NCBI RefSeq assembly: GCF_000196235.1
Contig: NC_008541.1
Location: forward strand, 3,162,001 to 3,226,000
From: Arthrobacter sp. FB24
GTDB taxonomy: Bacteria; Actinomycetota; Actinomycetes; Actinomycetales; Micrococcaceae
Reading direction: 5' to 3'
Length of the DNA: 64,000 nt
Positions 8,384 to 17,706 of this stretch are shown piece after piece (the first letter of the stretch is position 1; each line of letters opens with the position of its first letter). The translations under genes and the position numbers were made by a program. Below the pieces are notes generated by a model, which worked only from the letters and a program-made list of their open reading frames with translations, searched no databases and was not told the origin of the DNA.

Positions 8384-9376
8384 TCATCGCTTGCGCGCTT
8401 TGGGATCGAGCGCATCACGCAGGGCGTCGCCCAGCATGATGAAGCTCAGGACGGTGATGGACAGCGCGATGGCCGGGTAGAGCAGCGGCATCGGGTTGGA
8501 GCGCAAGGACGCCTGCGCGGCCTGGATGTCGTTTCCCCAGGACATGACGCTCGGCGGGAGGCCGATGCCGAGGAAGGACAATGTGGATTCGGCCACGATG
8601 AAGGTGCCGAGCGAAATGGTGGCCACCACGATGATCGGGGCAAGCGAGTTCGGCATCACGTGGCGCATGAGTGCCCCGAACTTGGAAACACCGAGCGACC
8701 GGGCAGCGGTCACGAAGTCGGCGTTGCGGACTTCGATCACGGCGCCGCGGGTGATGCGGGCGATCTGCGGCCAGCCGAAAGTGACCAGGATCAGCACGAG
8801 CGTCCACGCCGTGCGGTTGGCCCGGAATACCGGCAGCTGCATCATCACAATGGCGCCAAGGATCAGCGGCAGTGCGAAGAAGATGTCGTTGATACGGGCC
8901 AGGATGGAGTCCACCCACCCCCCGTAATAGCCGGCGAGCGCCCCCATGATGCCCCCTATCAGGAGAACCCCAATGGTGGTGAAAAGGCCCACTGTCACCG
9001 AGGAGCGGGTGCCGAAGATGACGCGCGCGTACACGTCGCAGCCCTGCTGGGTGAAGCCGAGCGGGTGTCCTGCCGCGGGTCCGGCGTCGGAATTGGCCAG
9101 CTGGCAGGCCTCTGAGGCCGGGTCAATACCGGAAAAGAGCGAGGGAAAAAGTGACACAGCGACGACGACAAGGATCAGGAACGCGGAGATCAGGAAGAGC
9201 GGCTGCCTGCGCAGGTTCTTCCAGGCCTCGCCCCAAAGGCTTAGCGGGGCCTGGTCCTCTTTGACCTTGTCGGTTGTCTGCAGCGGGGTTTCTGCAAAGT
9301 CTGCGACGAAGTGCTCTATGTGTCGCTTTGCCGGCGTGGCAGTGAGCTGTGATGATGCGATGTTCTCAGGCGTCAT
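8384..9376 (-). CDS. Peptide-type ABC importer permease, DppC/OppC family
   Basis: Inner-membrane permease of about 330 residues. A cytoplasmic N-terminal tail of about 70 residues leads to the first transmembrane helix (FLISAFLILVVVAVSLF). Five more helices follow, and the BPD_transp_1 EAA loop is seen in AARSLGVSKFGALMRHVMPN. The N-terminal OppC-type extension is recognisable (SLWGEAWKNLRRQPLFL). The start is ATG 9376, with AAGGA seven bases upstream; it overlaps the end of the preceding permease gene by 11 bases, which indicates translational coupling. It pairs with the DppB-type permease to form the transport channel. Confidence 0.93.
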   Translation of the reverse strand: MTPENIASSQLTATPAKRHIEHFVADFAETPLQTTDKVKEDQAPLSLWGEAWKNLRRQPLFLISAFLILVVVAVSLFPSLFSGIDPASEACQLANSDAGPAAGHPLGFTQQGCDVYARVIFGTRSSVTVGLFTTIGVLLIGGIMGALAGYYGGWVDSILARINDIFFALPLILGAIVMMQLPVFRANRTAWTLVLILVTFGWPQIARITRGAVIEVRNADFVTAARSLGVSKFGALMRHVMPNSLAPIIVVATISLGTFIVAESTLSFLGIGLPPSVMSWGNDIQAAQASLRSNPMPLLYPAIALSITVLSFIMLGDALRDALDPKARKR

Positions 9377-10295
9377 AGCGGATCCTTGGGTCAAGCCAGG
9401 CGTACAGCAGGTCTACAAGCAGGTTGGATACGACGTAGATCAGCACGAGCACCGTGACGATCGAGACCACGGTGGGGCCTTCACCCTGCGTAACGGCGCG
9501 GTAGAGCCGGTTGCCGACGCCGGGCACGTTGAAGATTCCCTCGGTGACGATGGCTCCGCCCATCAGGGCGCCCAGATCGGCGCCGAGGAAGGTGATCACC
9601 GGGATCAGCGAGTTGCGGAGGATGTGCACGCGGACAACGCGAAAGCGGGACAGCCCCTTGGCGGTAGCGGTGCGAACATAGTCGGCATTCATATTTTCGA
9701 TGACGCTGGTCCGGGTAAGGCGCAGGACGTAGGCGAACGAGCCCAGACCGAGGACGATCGCTGGCAGGATAAGGTCCTGGACGGTCGCGGCCGAACTGAC
9801 GGTGGGCTTGGCCCAGCCAAGCTGGACACCGATGGTGAACTGCAGCAGGAAGCCGAGGACGAAGATCGGGATGCCGATCACGACCAGGGAGGCGATGAGG
9901 ACGGTTGCGTCGAAGAACTTGCCTTTCCGGAGTCCCGCAATCAGGCCGAAGATGATGCCAAAGACGGCTTCGAAGATCAGCGCCATGACGGCCAGCCGGG
10001 CCGTGACAGGGAAGACTTCACCCAGCACAGTGGCGATCGGCCGACCGGAGAAGTCCTGGCCCAGGTCGAAGGTGAAGATCCCCTTGAGGTAGAGCAGGTA
10101 CTGGATCCAGAACGGCTGGTCCAGGTGGTACTGGGCACGCAGCTGGGCCGCCACGGCCTCATTGACAGGTTTGTCGCCGAAAAGGGCCACGATGGGGTCA
10201 CCAGGCAGGCTGAAGACCAGGAAGTAGACCAGCAGCGTAGCGCCCAGGAAAACCGGGATCAGCTGCAGGAAACGCTTGAGGATGTAAGTCGCCAT
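9366..10295 (-). CDS. Peptide-type ABC importer permease, DppB/OppB family
   Basis: Membrane permease of 309 residues, a normal length for the family. It begins with the typical MATYILKRFLQLIPVFLGA helix, then SLPGDPIVALFG, the periplasmic loop, and five further helices. The EAA-type coupling motif is TATAKGLSRFRVVRVHILRN and the conserved end is YAWLDPRIRYD. It sits directly after the substrate-binding lipoprotein gene, separated by a strong hairpin, and is followed by the DppC-type permease with an 11-base overlap. The substrate class (di- or oligopeptides, nickel or others) cannot be told from the sequence. Confidence 0.93.
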   Translation of the reverse strand: MATYILKRFLQLIPVFLGATLLVYFLVFSLPGDPIVALFGDKPVNEAVAAQLRAQYHLDQPFWIQYLLYLKGIFTFDLGQDFSGRPIATVLGEVFPVTARLAVMALIFEAVFGIIFGLIAGLRKGKFFDATVLIASLVVIGIPIFVLGFLLQFTIGVQLGWAKPTVSSAATVQDLILPAIVLGLGSFAYVLRLTRTSVIENMNADYVRTATAKGLSRFRVVRVHILRNSLIPVITFLGADLGALMGGAIVTEGIFNVPGVGNRLYRAVTQGEGPTVVSIVTVLVLIYVVSNLLVDLLYAWLDPRIRYDA

Positions 10296-10462
10296 CAGCG
10301 AATGACACCCCCGTCAGCAGGCATCCTGTGCAAGGATGCGGCGGAGTTGTTCATCAAAGAACCTTTTCACTATGGGTGCAGCCATCGCCGGTGCGGTCAC
10401 GGAGGCCCGGCTGCAAAGTACACCGGCCGTAGCTGGTGCTTAGAAATTGGGGGTGGGGGCAA

Positions 10463-10504
10463 AACAATGGCGGGGGCCCAGTCCAGGCAGCCCCCGCCGT
10501 TGTT
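10463..10504 (-). terminator. Hairpin attenuator between binding-protein and permease genes
   Basis: On the minus strand AACAA-C-GGCGGGGGC pairs with GCCCCCGCC-A-TTGTT, a 15-bp stem with one mismatch, and the tail continues TTTTG. It begins just seven bases after the stop of the binding-protein gene (10511) and 168 bases before the permease start. Such a structure inside a transport operon is expected to end most transcripts after the binding-protein gene and let a minority read on into the permeases (inference). Confidence 0.8.
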
Positions 10505-10510
10505 CAGTTG

Positions 10511-12154
10511 TTACTTGCCAGTGATGTTGTAGTACAGCGGGACGCCGTCCCAGCCGTAGTCAACGTTGGTGACCTTGTCGCTCCAGCCGCCCTGTGCAAC
10601 CTGGTACCACAGGGGGATGGCCGGAAGGTCGGCCAGGAGGATTTCCTGGGCCTTGTTCATGGCCTTGTTGCCTTCGCTGACGGAGGAAGCGGCCAGTCCT
10701 TCAGAGATGGCCTTGTCGAACGTCGGGTTGGCGTACTTGGCGTCGTTAGAGCCTGCACCGGTCTTGTAGATCGGTCCGAGGAAGTTGTACAGCGACGGGT
10801 AATCCGCCTGCCAGCCGGCGCGGATGGAGCCGGTCAGCGTCTTGGCGGTGGCGTCGTTGCGGGCTTCCTTGAAGGTGGCGTACGGCTTGCCCTCAACCTT
10901 GATGCCGAGCGTGTTCTTGAGCTGGTTCACTACGGCTTCGACCCAGGCCTTGTGTCCGCCCTTGTCGGCGTTGTAGGCAATAGTGAAGGTCTCGTTGGAG
11001 TCCCACTTCTGGATGGCGTCGGCCTTGGCCCAGGCTTCTTTTGCCTTCGTGGCGTCGAACGTCAGGTTCTCGGAACCCGTGATCGAGTCGCTGTAGCCGT
11101 CAAGGACGGGAGCAGTGAAGTCCTTGGCGGGCTGGCGTGCACCGCTGAAGATCACCTTGGTGATCTCTTCCCGGTTGATGGCCATGGAGATGGCCTGGCG
11201 ACGAAGCTTGCCTGCCTCACCGCTCCATTCCGGCAGGTATTCCGGGATGGCAATGGTCTGGTTGCCGGCGTACGGCTTGTTGATGGTGCGGTCACCCAGG
11301 TCGGTCTTGAAGTTCTTCAAGGCGCTGGTGGGGATAGTCTGCAGGATGTCCAGATTGTTGGACAGCAGGTCCTGGTACGCGGCGTCGTCGTTCTGGAAGA
11401 TCTTGAAGGTCACGCCGGCGTTCTTGGCCTTGCGCGGGCCGTTGTAGTCCGGGTTCGGCACGAGCTGGATCTGCACGTTGTGCTGCCAACCGCCGTCCGC
11501 CAGCTTGTACGGGCCGTTGCCGACCGGCTTCTCGCCGAAACCCTTCGGGTCCTTCAGCGCGCCGGAGGGAACCGGAACGAAGGCGGTGTAGCCGAGTCGA
11601 AGCGGCCAGTCGGATTCGGGCTGCTTCAGTTCAACCGTGAACGTCTGGTCGTCAACGACCTTGAGGCCGGACATGGTCTCCACGGTGGAGCCTTCTGCAC
11701 TGGCCTCGTCGTAGCCGGCAATGCTTTCAAAGAAGCCCCCGCTCAACTGGGCATTCTTGGCAGCAGCCCCGAAGTTCCAGGAATCGACGAATGACTTGGC
11801 CGTGATGGCCTCGCCGTTCGTGAACTTCTGGTCCTTCTTGATCTTGATGGTGAAGTGCTGGCCGTCTTTGCCTTCAATGGACTCGGCCAGTTCGTTGACG
11901 GGCTTGCCGCTGGGGTCATAGCTGACAAGGCCGGCGAAGATCATGTCGATGACCTTGCCGCCGCCGACCTCGTTGGTGTCGGCCGGCATGAGGGGACGCT
12001 GGGGCTCGGAGCCGTCGGCCAGGATTACTTTGCTGGTGTCGCCACCGGTACTGCCGCTACCGGTGGTGGAGCCGTCTCCGGCTCCGCATCCGGTCAGGGC
12101 CAGGGCCGCGATGGCAACCATGCCCAGTGCTTTGGAAGTGCGCGAAAAACGCAT
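10511..12154 (-). CDS. Peptide-type ABC importer substrate-binding lipoprotein
   Basis: SBP family 5 (DppA/OppA-like) lipoprotein of 547 residues. The start ATG 12154 is fixed by AGGAGG three bases upstream. The signal peptide MRFSRTSKALGMVAIAALAL ends in the lipobox ALTGC with Cys23, and a Gly/Ser/Thr-rich linker follows. The mature domain has the family features GGKVIDMIFAGL near the start, FTIKIKKDQKFTNGEAITA, and YKTGAGSNDAKYANPTFDK near the end. It captures the substrate outside the membrane for the two permeases downstream. It heads the operon, and the 238 bases upstream hold the promoter. The Shine-Dalgarno context TAGGAGGCGGAATGCG is identical to that of the second binding protein at 19552. 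Confidence 0.94.
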   Translation of the reverse strand: MRFSRTSKALGMVAIAALALTGCGAGDGSTTGSGSTGGDTSKVILADGSEPQRPLMPADTNEVGGGKVIDMIFAGLVSYDPSGKPVNELAESIEGKDGQHFTIKIKKDQKFTNGEAITAKSFVDSWNFGAAAKNAQLSGGFFESIAGYDEASAEGSTVETMSGLKVVDDQTFTVELKQPESDWPLRLGYTAFVPVPSGALKDPKGFGEKPVGNGPYKLADGGWQHNVQIQLVPNPDYNGPRKAKNAGVTFKIFQNDDAAYQDLLSNNLDILQTIPTSALKNFKTDLGDRTINKPYAGNQTIAIPEYLPEWSGEAGKLRRQAISMAINREEITKVIFSGARQPAKDFTAPVLDGYSDSITGSENLTFDATKAKEAWAKADAIQKWDSNETFTIAYNADKGGHKAWVEAVVNQLKNTLGIKVEGKPYATFKEARNDATAKTLTGSIRAGWQADYPSLYNFLGPIYKTGAGSNDAKYANPTFDKAISEGLAASSVSEGNKAMNKAQEILLADLPAIPLWYQVAQGGWSDKVTNVDYGWDGVPLYYNITGK

Positions 12155-12392
12155 TCCGCCTCCTATGAGTTGTGGGAGTTGAGTAGGGAAGTCTTGTGCT
12201 TCCCCGCAGGCCGGGCACAGAGATGTACTGTGACGTGGCATACATAAGTGAGAAGCCTAACCTCAAAATGTCCAAATATTGGAACTCTGTTGCCAAACTG
12301 TAACCGGGTCACAATTTGACCACTAGCGTCAACACTGGCGCATTTCAAGTCACATGTTACTCACTGGTATGCTACCCCTGATGTGACGGACG

Positions 12393-14231
12393 CTACTCCA
12401 CTCCACTCGCCAGCAGCTGTGCCCGCAACTCCCTCCGCTCACGCTGTTTTTCGGGGTCCGGAAGGGGCACCGCGGCGAGCAGCCGCTGGGTGTAGGGCTC
12501 CTGCGGATTGCGCAGGATCTGGTCCCGGGTGCCCTGCTCGACGATCCTGCCCCGCTGCATCACACAGATCCGGTCGGCCAATACGTCGACCACTGCCAGG
12601 TCGTGGGTCACGAACAGGCAGGCGAAGCCGAGGTCCTTTTGGAGGTTTTGGAACAGTTCAAGCACTTTGGCCTGCACAGAGACGTCAAGAGCCGACGTCG
12701 GCTCATCCGCCACCATCAGCTTCGGCTTGAGCGAAAGCGCCCGGGCAATGCCCACGCGCTGCTTTTGCCCGCCGGACAGTTCATGCGGGTACCGGTTGCG
12801 ATAACTCCTCGGCAGCTCAACCTGGTCAAGCAGTGCCTCGATCCGCTTCTGCAGCCCGCTTCCCTTGGCTTCCCCGGCTAGGAACATCGGTTCGCCGATG
12901 CTCTCGCCGATCGGAAGACGCGGGTTCAGCGACGACGACGGGTCCTGGAACACCATCCCGATGTGCCGCCGGACCTGGTGCAGCTGTTTGCCGTTTTTCT
13001 TGGCGGCGGAAATGTCCTGGCCCACCACCCGCATGGTGCCGGCGGCGACCGGAAGCAGCCCCACGGCCGCCCGCCCGATGGTGGTCTTGCCCGAACCTGA
13101 TTCGCCGACCAGCCCGACCACCTGGCCCGGGTAGATCACGAGGCTTGCGCCTTCGACGGCCCTGAAGGCGGGCACACGGCCCTGCTTGGGGTACTCGATC
13201 GCCACATCGGTCAGTTCAAGGACCGGCTCGCCCTGGGGCCGTTCGGCGGCCGCAGCAGCAGCAAGCGCCGCAGCGTTCTCGCGTTCGCGCCTGACCAGTT
13301 CGGCGTGGTCCACCGATTCCAGTTCGGCATGGGTCGCGGCAGCCAGTGCGGCAGTGACGTCCACCCCTTCGCCCGGCTCCGCACCTCCTTGGCCGAGGTG
13401 CGGCACGGCCGCCAGCAGTGCCTGGGTGTACTCATGCCGGGGGTTGCGGAAGATCTGCTCGGCCGTTCCGGTCTCAACAATCAGCCCCTGCCGCATCACG
13501 GCGATCCGGTCGGCAAGGTCCGCCACCACCCCCATGTCATGGGTAATCAGCACAATGGCGCTGTCCAGCTTGTTCCGCAGGTTGCGCATGAGGTCAAGGA
13601 TTTCGGCCTGGACCGTCACGTCCAGGGCCGTGGTGGGCTCGTCGGCAATCAGGAGTTTGGGGTCGCAGGACAGTGACTGCGCGATCATGGCCCGTTGCCG
13701 CTGGCCGCCGGACAGCTGGTGCGGGTAGGACCTGAAGGCCTTCTCCGGATCCGGGAGCTCCACCAGTTCCAGCATCCGCAGGGCACGCTCCTTGGCCTGC
13801 TCAGGTGAAACTTCGTTGTGGAGCCGCACCGTCTCCACGATCTGCGCCCCCACGGTGTACACGGGGTTGAGGGCGGTCATCGGCTCCTGGAAGATCACGG
13901 CGACATCCTTGCCGCGGACCTCGCGTATGTTGGCTGCGTTGGCTCCGAGCAGTTCCTTACCGGAGAGCCGGACGCTGCCGGACACCCGGCTGTTGCTGGG
14001 CAGGAGGCCCAGGAGGGCCATGGAACTGGCGCTCTTGCCGGAACCGGACTCCCCCACGATGGCCAGGACTTCGCCTGCCCTGACCTCGTAGTTCAGGCCG
14101 ATGGCCGCGGGCACCCACTTCTTGTCCACGCCGAAGTCGACGCTGAGATCGCGGACCTCAAGGACAACTGCGCCTTTGGCGGGATCCTGAGCCGGGGCGG
14201 TGTCCTGGTTCGGGGTGATGTTGTCAGTCAT
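12393..14231 (-). CDS. Fused double ATPase of the second peptide-type ABC importer
   Basis: Cytoplasmic ABC protein of about 612 residues with two nucleotide-binding domains of the DppD/DppF type. NBD1 has GESGSGKSAS, LSGGQRQRAMIAQSL and LLIADEPTTALD. NBD2 has GESGSGKTTIG, LSGGQKQRVGIARAL and MVADEPTSALD. The linker between them (about residues 290-330) is Ala/Glu-rich. The start is ATG 14231, with GGAAGGGAA about six bases upstream; an earlier in-frame ATG has no ribosome site. It most likely serves the permeases at 14962-17597, from which it is separated by a gene on the other strand, so it needs its own promoter in the 14232-14307 gap. It could also be shared with the first transporter. 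Confidence 0.92.
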   Translation of the reverse strand: MTDNITPNQDTAPAQDPAKGAVVLEVRDLSVDFGVDKKWVPAAIGLNYEVRAGEVLAIVGESGSGKSASSMALLGLLPSNSRVSGSVRLSGKELLGANAANIREVRGKDVAVIFQEPMTALNPVYTVGAQIVETVRLHNEVSPEQAKERALRMLELVELPDPEKAFRSYPHQLSGGQRQRAMIAQSLSCDPKLLIADEPTTALDVTVQAEILDLMRNLRNKLDSAIVLITHDMGVVADLADRIAVMRQGLIVETGTAEQIFRNPRHEYTQALLAAVPHLGQGGAEPGEGVDVTAALAAATHAELESVDHAELVRRERENAAALAAAAAAERPQGEPVLELTDVAIEYPKQGRVPAFRAVEGASLVIYPGQVVGLVGESGSGKTTIGRAAVGLLPVAAGTMRVVGQDISAAKKNGKQLHQVRRHIGMVFQDPSSSLNPRLPIGESIGEPMFLAGEAKGSGLQKRIEALLDQVELPRSYRNRYPHELSGGQKQRVGIARALSLKPKLMVADEPTSALDVSVQAKVLELFQNLQKDLGFACLFVTHDLAVVDVLADRICVMQRGRIVEQGTRDQILRNPQEPYTQRLLAAVPLPDPEKQRERRELRAQLLASGVE

Positions 14232-14307
14232 GACGCGTTCCCTTCCGCCCAAGCCACGACTGCACCGAGATTAGTGCTGTGGCCTGGAATCCTGAATTAT
14301 TAGGGGC

Positions 14308-14937
14308 ATGAGCAGTGTGCCGCACGCCGGAAATGTTGAAGTCTTCAAAGCCCGCACCAACAAGTGGTTCGCCTGGCTGTCCTGGCTGGTCGCAGCACTT
14401 GGCCTTGCAGTGACTGCGGCGGCCGGAGGGCCGGCCGCGCTTCTGGGCACAGGCCCGCTGCTGCTGATCGGCTTTCTGGGCTGGCTGCTGTTCTGGATGC
14501 CCGCTGTGGTGATTCACGACGGCGGCATCACGCTGGAGAATCCGTTCCGCTCCGTTGAAGTCCCATGGAGCGCGCTCGTGAACGTCGACACCCGGTACGC
14601 ACTGACGCTGGTCACGCCCGCACGGAACTATGTCTCGTGGGCTGCGCCTGCTCCGGGCATCTGGGGCGGGCGCAACGCCCGTCCCGAGGATCTCAAGGGT
14701 CTTCCTTCCGCGACCTACGGACCGGGAAAGTCCGTGCGTCCCGGGGACCTGAAGACCACCGATTCCGGCCAGGCAGCCCGGCTGGTTCGCGGGCGCTGGG
14801 AAGAGCTGGTCGAGACGGGCGCCCTGGATGCGGGAAAGGCCGAATCGACGGCTGTCAGGGTGACCTTCCGCTGGACGGCCGTAGCCGCCACTGCCGTGCT
14901 CCTGGCGGCCAGCTACTGGGGCGTGGCAGTTCCGTAG
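14308..14937 (+). CDS. Membrane-anchored PH-domain protein
   Basis: Protein of 209 residues. Two hydrophobic helices at about residues 20-41 and 45-66 are followed by a bacterial PH-like segment: VVIHDGGITLENPFRSVEVPWSA, in which 'PW..I/L' precedes the domain strands (residues about 67-110). A cytoplasmic stretch and a final transmembrane helix (about 187-207) come after it. This layout suits the bPH_6/YdbT-like families of small membrane proteins, whose role is unknown. It is transcribed against the two flanking transporter genes and ends 24 bases from the permease stop. No operon partner is visible. Confidence 0.75.
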   Translation: MSSVPHAGNVEVFKARTNKWFAWLSWLVAALGLAVTAAAGGPAALLGTGPLLLIGFLGWLLFWMPAVVIHDGGITLENPFRSVEVPWSALVNVDTRYALTLVTPARNYVSWAAPAPGIWGGRNARPEDLKGLPSATYGPGKSVRPGDLKTTDSGQAARLVRGRWEELVETGALDAGKAESTAVRVTFRWTAVAATAVLLAASYWGVAVP

Positions 14938-14961
14938 GGCGGATGCCCGGACAGGGCGCAT

Positions 14962-16059
14962 TCAGTCGCCCGCTGACCCGTCGGCTGCTGCAGCCGGGGC
15001 ATTCGGCGCCCCAGCAGGCTTCACGTCCTTGGCCTTCTTGGCGTTGAACTTCTTCTGCCTCGGATCGAACGCATCGCGAAGTCCGTCGCCAATGAAGTTG
15101 ATGCTGAGGCAGATCAGGACAATGAAGAGGCCTGGGAACCAGAACAGCCATGGCCGGGTGGCAAATGCTTCCTGATTTTGTGAGATAAGCAGGCCCAGTG
15201 AAGTGTCCGGTGATTTCACACCGACGCCGAGGTAGCTCAGGGCTGTTTCCAGCAGGATGGCAGCGGACATGGTCAGGGTCACGTTAACGATCAGCACACC
15301 GATGGCATTGGGCAGGATGTGCTTGAAGATGATCCGTGAATTGCTGGCTCCCGAGATGCGTGCCGCATCGACAAACTCCCGTTCACGCAGGGTGAGGAAC
15401 TCCCCGCGCATCAGCCGGGCGAGGCCAACCCAGCTGACGAGGCCCAGGAAGATTCCCAGGATCAGGATTCCGTTGCTGGCCGCGAAACCCGAGAACCAGC
15501 CTCCCTGGTCCCGGCGGTTGACGCTCTGGGCGACAACCGCGGCGAGCAGCAGCACGGGGATGATAATGATGACATCGGTGATCCGCATCAGCACGGCCTC
15601 GACCCACCCGCGGAAATAGCCCGACAGGCCACCCACCACGGTGCCGAGCAGGCCGGCGATGGTCCCGATGAGGAGCATGATGATGATGGACTGCTGGGCT
15701 CCACGCATGGTCATGGCGAAGAGGTCGCGTCCGATCCGGTCCTGGCCGAACGGGTGTTCGCCCCAGGCCGGCGGCCACAGGGACGCGGTCGGAACGCCGT
15801 CATTGACGAGTGGTGAGACATCCAGGTGGTTGTATTTCCACCAGCCCGGAATCCCGGCCCAGCCCACTGACGTGAACGCCATCAGGAAGATGATGGCAAA
15901 AATGAACAGGCCCGCGATGGCTCCGCTGTGGCCCAGGAACCGCTTACGGACTATTTGTCCCTGGCTGAGCCCCTTCGCGTCCGGCTCCAGGGACGCACCA
16001 GGCGGCCTGGGGTGTGAGTGCTCGGCGAGGAATTCTTCCTGCTGGGTTGGCTGGCTCAT
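14962..16059 (-). CDS. Peptide-type ABC importer permease, OppC family (second system)
   Basis: Permease of 365 residues, longer than usual because of an N-terminal cytoplasmic tail of about 45 residues and a C-terminal tail of about 40 residues rich in Lys/Ala/Pro (FNAKKAKDVKPAGAPNAP). The core has the first helix at about 46-68, then the conserved periplasmic segment EHPFGQDRIGRDLFAM, and the EAA loop AARISGASNSRIIFKHILPN. The start ATG overlaps the stop of the upstream permease as ATGA (16059-16056), so the two are translationally coupled. It forms the channel with the long OppB-type subunit. Confidence 0.93.
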   Translation of the reverse strand: MSQPTQQEEFLAEHSHPRPPGASLEPDAKGLSQGQIVRKRFLGHSGAIAGLFIFAIIFLMAFTSVGWAGIPGWWKYNHLDVSPLVNDGVPTASLWPPAWGEHPFGQDRIGRDLFAMTMRGAQQSIIIMLLIGTIAGLLGTVVGGLSGYFRGWVEAVLMRITDVIIIIPVLLLAAVVAQSVNRRDQGGWFSGFAASNGILILGIFLGLVSWVGLARLMRGEFLTLREREFVDAARISGASNSRIIFKHILPNAIGVLIVNVTLTMSAAILLETALSYLGVGVKSPDTSLGLLISQNQEAFATRPWLFWFPGLFIVLICLSINFIGDGLRDAFDPRQKKFNAKKAKDVKPAGAPNAPAAAADGSAGD

Positions 16060-17597
16060 GCCTTAATCCTTACGCGGGGATCGAGTGCGGAATACGCAAG
16101 GTCTGCGATCAGGTTGAACACCATCGCGGTCACTGCCACGCAAACGAATACGCCCATGACGGGGTTGGGGTCCGTATGCATGATGCCGTCCAGGAAGAGG
16201 AACCCCATGCCCCGGACGGAGAACACGGTCTCCGTGATGACGGCCCCGCCAATGAGCGCCCCGATATCAAAAGCAACGATGGTGGCAATGGGAATCAGTG
16301 CGTTGCGGAACGCGTGCCCCATCACCACGGACCTTTCGGAGAGGCCCTTGGCACGGGCTGTCCTGATGTAGTCCATGTTCATGATCTCCAGCATGGACGA
16401 CCGGGTGAACCGCGTGTAGCTTGCCAGCGAAACGAGGATGAGGGCCATGGTCGGAAGAATCAGGTGGGTGAAGGTGTCCAGTGTCAGGATCCAGAAGTCG
16501 CCCTGAATGTTGGGGGTGCCTGCACCGATGGTGGCGATCGGCCTGCCCCGGACCCTGCTGTTGCTGAAGTAGCTGGGCCAGGCCTGCATGAAGCGGTCCA
16601 TGAGCACCAGACCGCCCACCAGGAAGGAAGTGATGCCGGCGGCGCGCATTGACTGGCCCCGGTCGTAGCCGCCCATCAGGTAGCCCACGGCTACGCCCAC
16701 GCCGATTGTCGCGATTCCCAGCAGGACGATCATGATGGCCGTCGCCTGGTTCAGGAGCGGCTGGACCGCGAAGTAGGCCACCACTCCAAGTGCCACAACG
16801 ATCAGCGACGCCTGCAGGGCCTTCCGGTTCTTGAGCCCCGCTACCAGGAGGGTGACGGCGAACGCCAGGCCCACCCCGGCAATCGCTATGACCACTGGTC
16901 CAAGACCGGGGTTCCGGAACCATTGGACAACGGAGAAATAGACCAGGATGAGGCTGACCGCGAGGAACACGGTACCGCCTGAAACGATGCGGCGGCGGGC
17001 GGCCCCGCCGACGGCAACGGCAACGATCAGGCCGGCGACGGCACCGATCCCGAGTGCCACCGGGAGCGGAATCTCAGGATTGCGGAGAAAGTCGTTGAAG
17101 CCGATGGCCCCGTATTCCTTCAACAGCACCGCAACCCAGAAAATAGGGAGCGAGAAGAAGAGGAAGGCCATGAACGTCACGCCGTAGTCCAGTGCACTGT
17201 ACTGCCGAAGCGCCGTGATGATGCCCAGGGCAATGCCGATAAGGATTGCCAGAATCGTGGCGCCGGTGACAAGTGTCAGGGTTTGCACCAGCGCAAATCC
17301 GAGCGCATCGGTAATCGGCTGTCCGGCGATGTTCTTTCCAAGGTCGCAGGAGCTGCCGAAAGGGACCAGGCACCTGGCTGCTCCGCTGAGCCATTTGAAG
17401 TACCTGAGGGGTGCCGGGGTATCCAGGTCAAGGAGTTGGCTGCGCGAGTCCATGAGCTGTTGTTTGTTCGGAGCGCTGCTGGCGCGGAACTCCTCCAGCG
17501 GATCCCCTGACGACGCTGTCAGGAGATACACGAGGAATGATGCCCCGAGAAGTATGAGTGCGGCCGTAATCAGTCGCCGGACGATGTACGTCACCAT
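16056..17597 (-). CDS. Peptide-type ABC importer permease, OppB family, with a large extra membrane insert
   Basis: Permease of 513 residues, about 180 longer than ordinary OppB/DppB. The N-terminal part (MVTYIVRRLITAALILLGAS, through SLPIFWVAVLL at about 150-160) and the C-terminal part (from LPTMALILVSLASYTRF at about 381, EAA loop RTARAKGLSERSV, end YSALDPRVR) are canonical. Between about residues 172 and 355 is an insert with roughly six hydrophobic segments (near 178-198, 207-225, 233-255, 262-280, 286-308, 320-336). An even number keeps the topology of the rest unchanged. Long OppB-type permeases are known in actinobacteria, but the role of the insert is unclear. It follows the binding-protein gene after a hairpin and overlaps the OppC-type gene. 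Confidence 0.92.
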   Translation of the reverse strand: MVTYIVRRLITAALILLGASFLVYLLTASSGDPLEEFRASSAPNKQQLMDSRSQLLDLDTPAPLRYFKWLSGAARCLVPFGSSCDLGKNIAGQPITDALGFALVQTLTLVTGATILAILIGIALGIITALRQYSALDYGVTFMAFLFFSLPIFWVAVLLKEYGAIGFNDFLRNPEIPLPVALGIGAVAGLIVAVAVGGAARRRIVSGGTVFLAVSLILVYFSVVQWFRNPGLGPVVIAIAGVGLAFAVTLLVAGLKNRKALQASLIVVALGVVAYFAVQPLLNQATAIMIVLLGIATIGVGVAVGYLMGGYDRGQSMRAAGITSFLVGGLVLMDRFMQAWPSYFSNSRVRGRPIATIGAGTPNIQGDFWILTLDTFTHLILPTMALILVSLASYTRFTRSSMLEIMNMDYIRTARAKGLSERSVVMGHAFRNALIPIATIVAFDIGALIGGAVITETVFSVRGMGFLFLDGIMHTDPNPVMGVFVCVAVTAMVFNLIADLAYSALDPRVRIKA

Positions 17598-17706
17598 GGT
17601 GCAAAGCCTCGATATCCGGGCCGGGATCTGACCGGGCCCATCGCAGAATCAGTCCGGCTTTCCGATTGAGGTGGGCGGAAAGCCGGCGAGTGCCGGTGGT
17701 GCCGGA

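Noticed and set aside
8946..10532. A 528-codon plus-strand open frame across two permease genes
   Set aside because: The antisense product is charged and repetitive; both permeases on the minus strand have all expected motifs, so this is a shadow.
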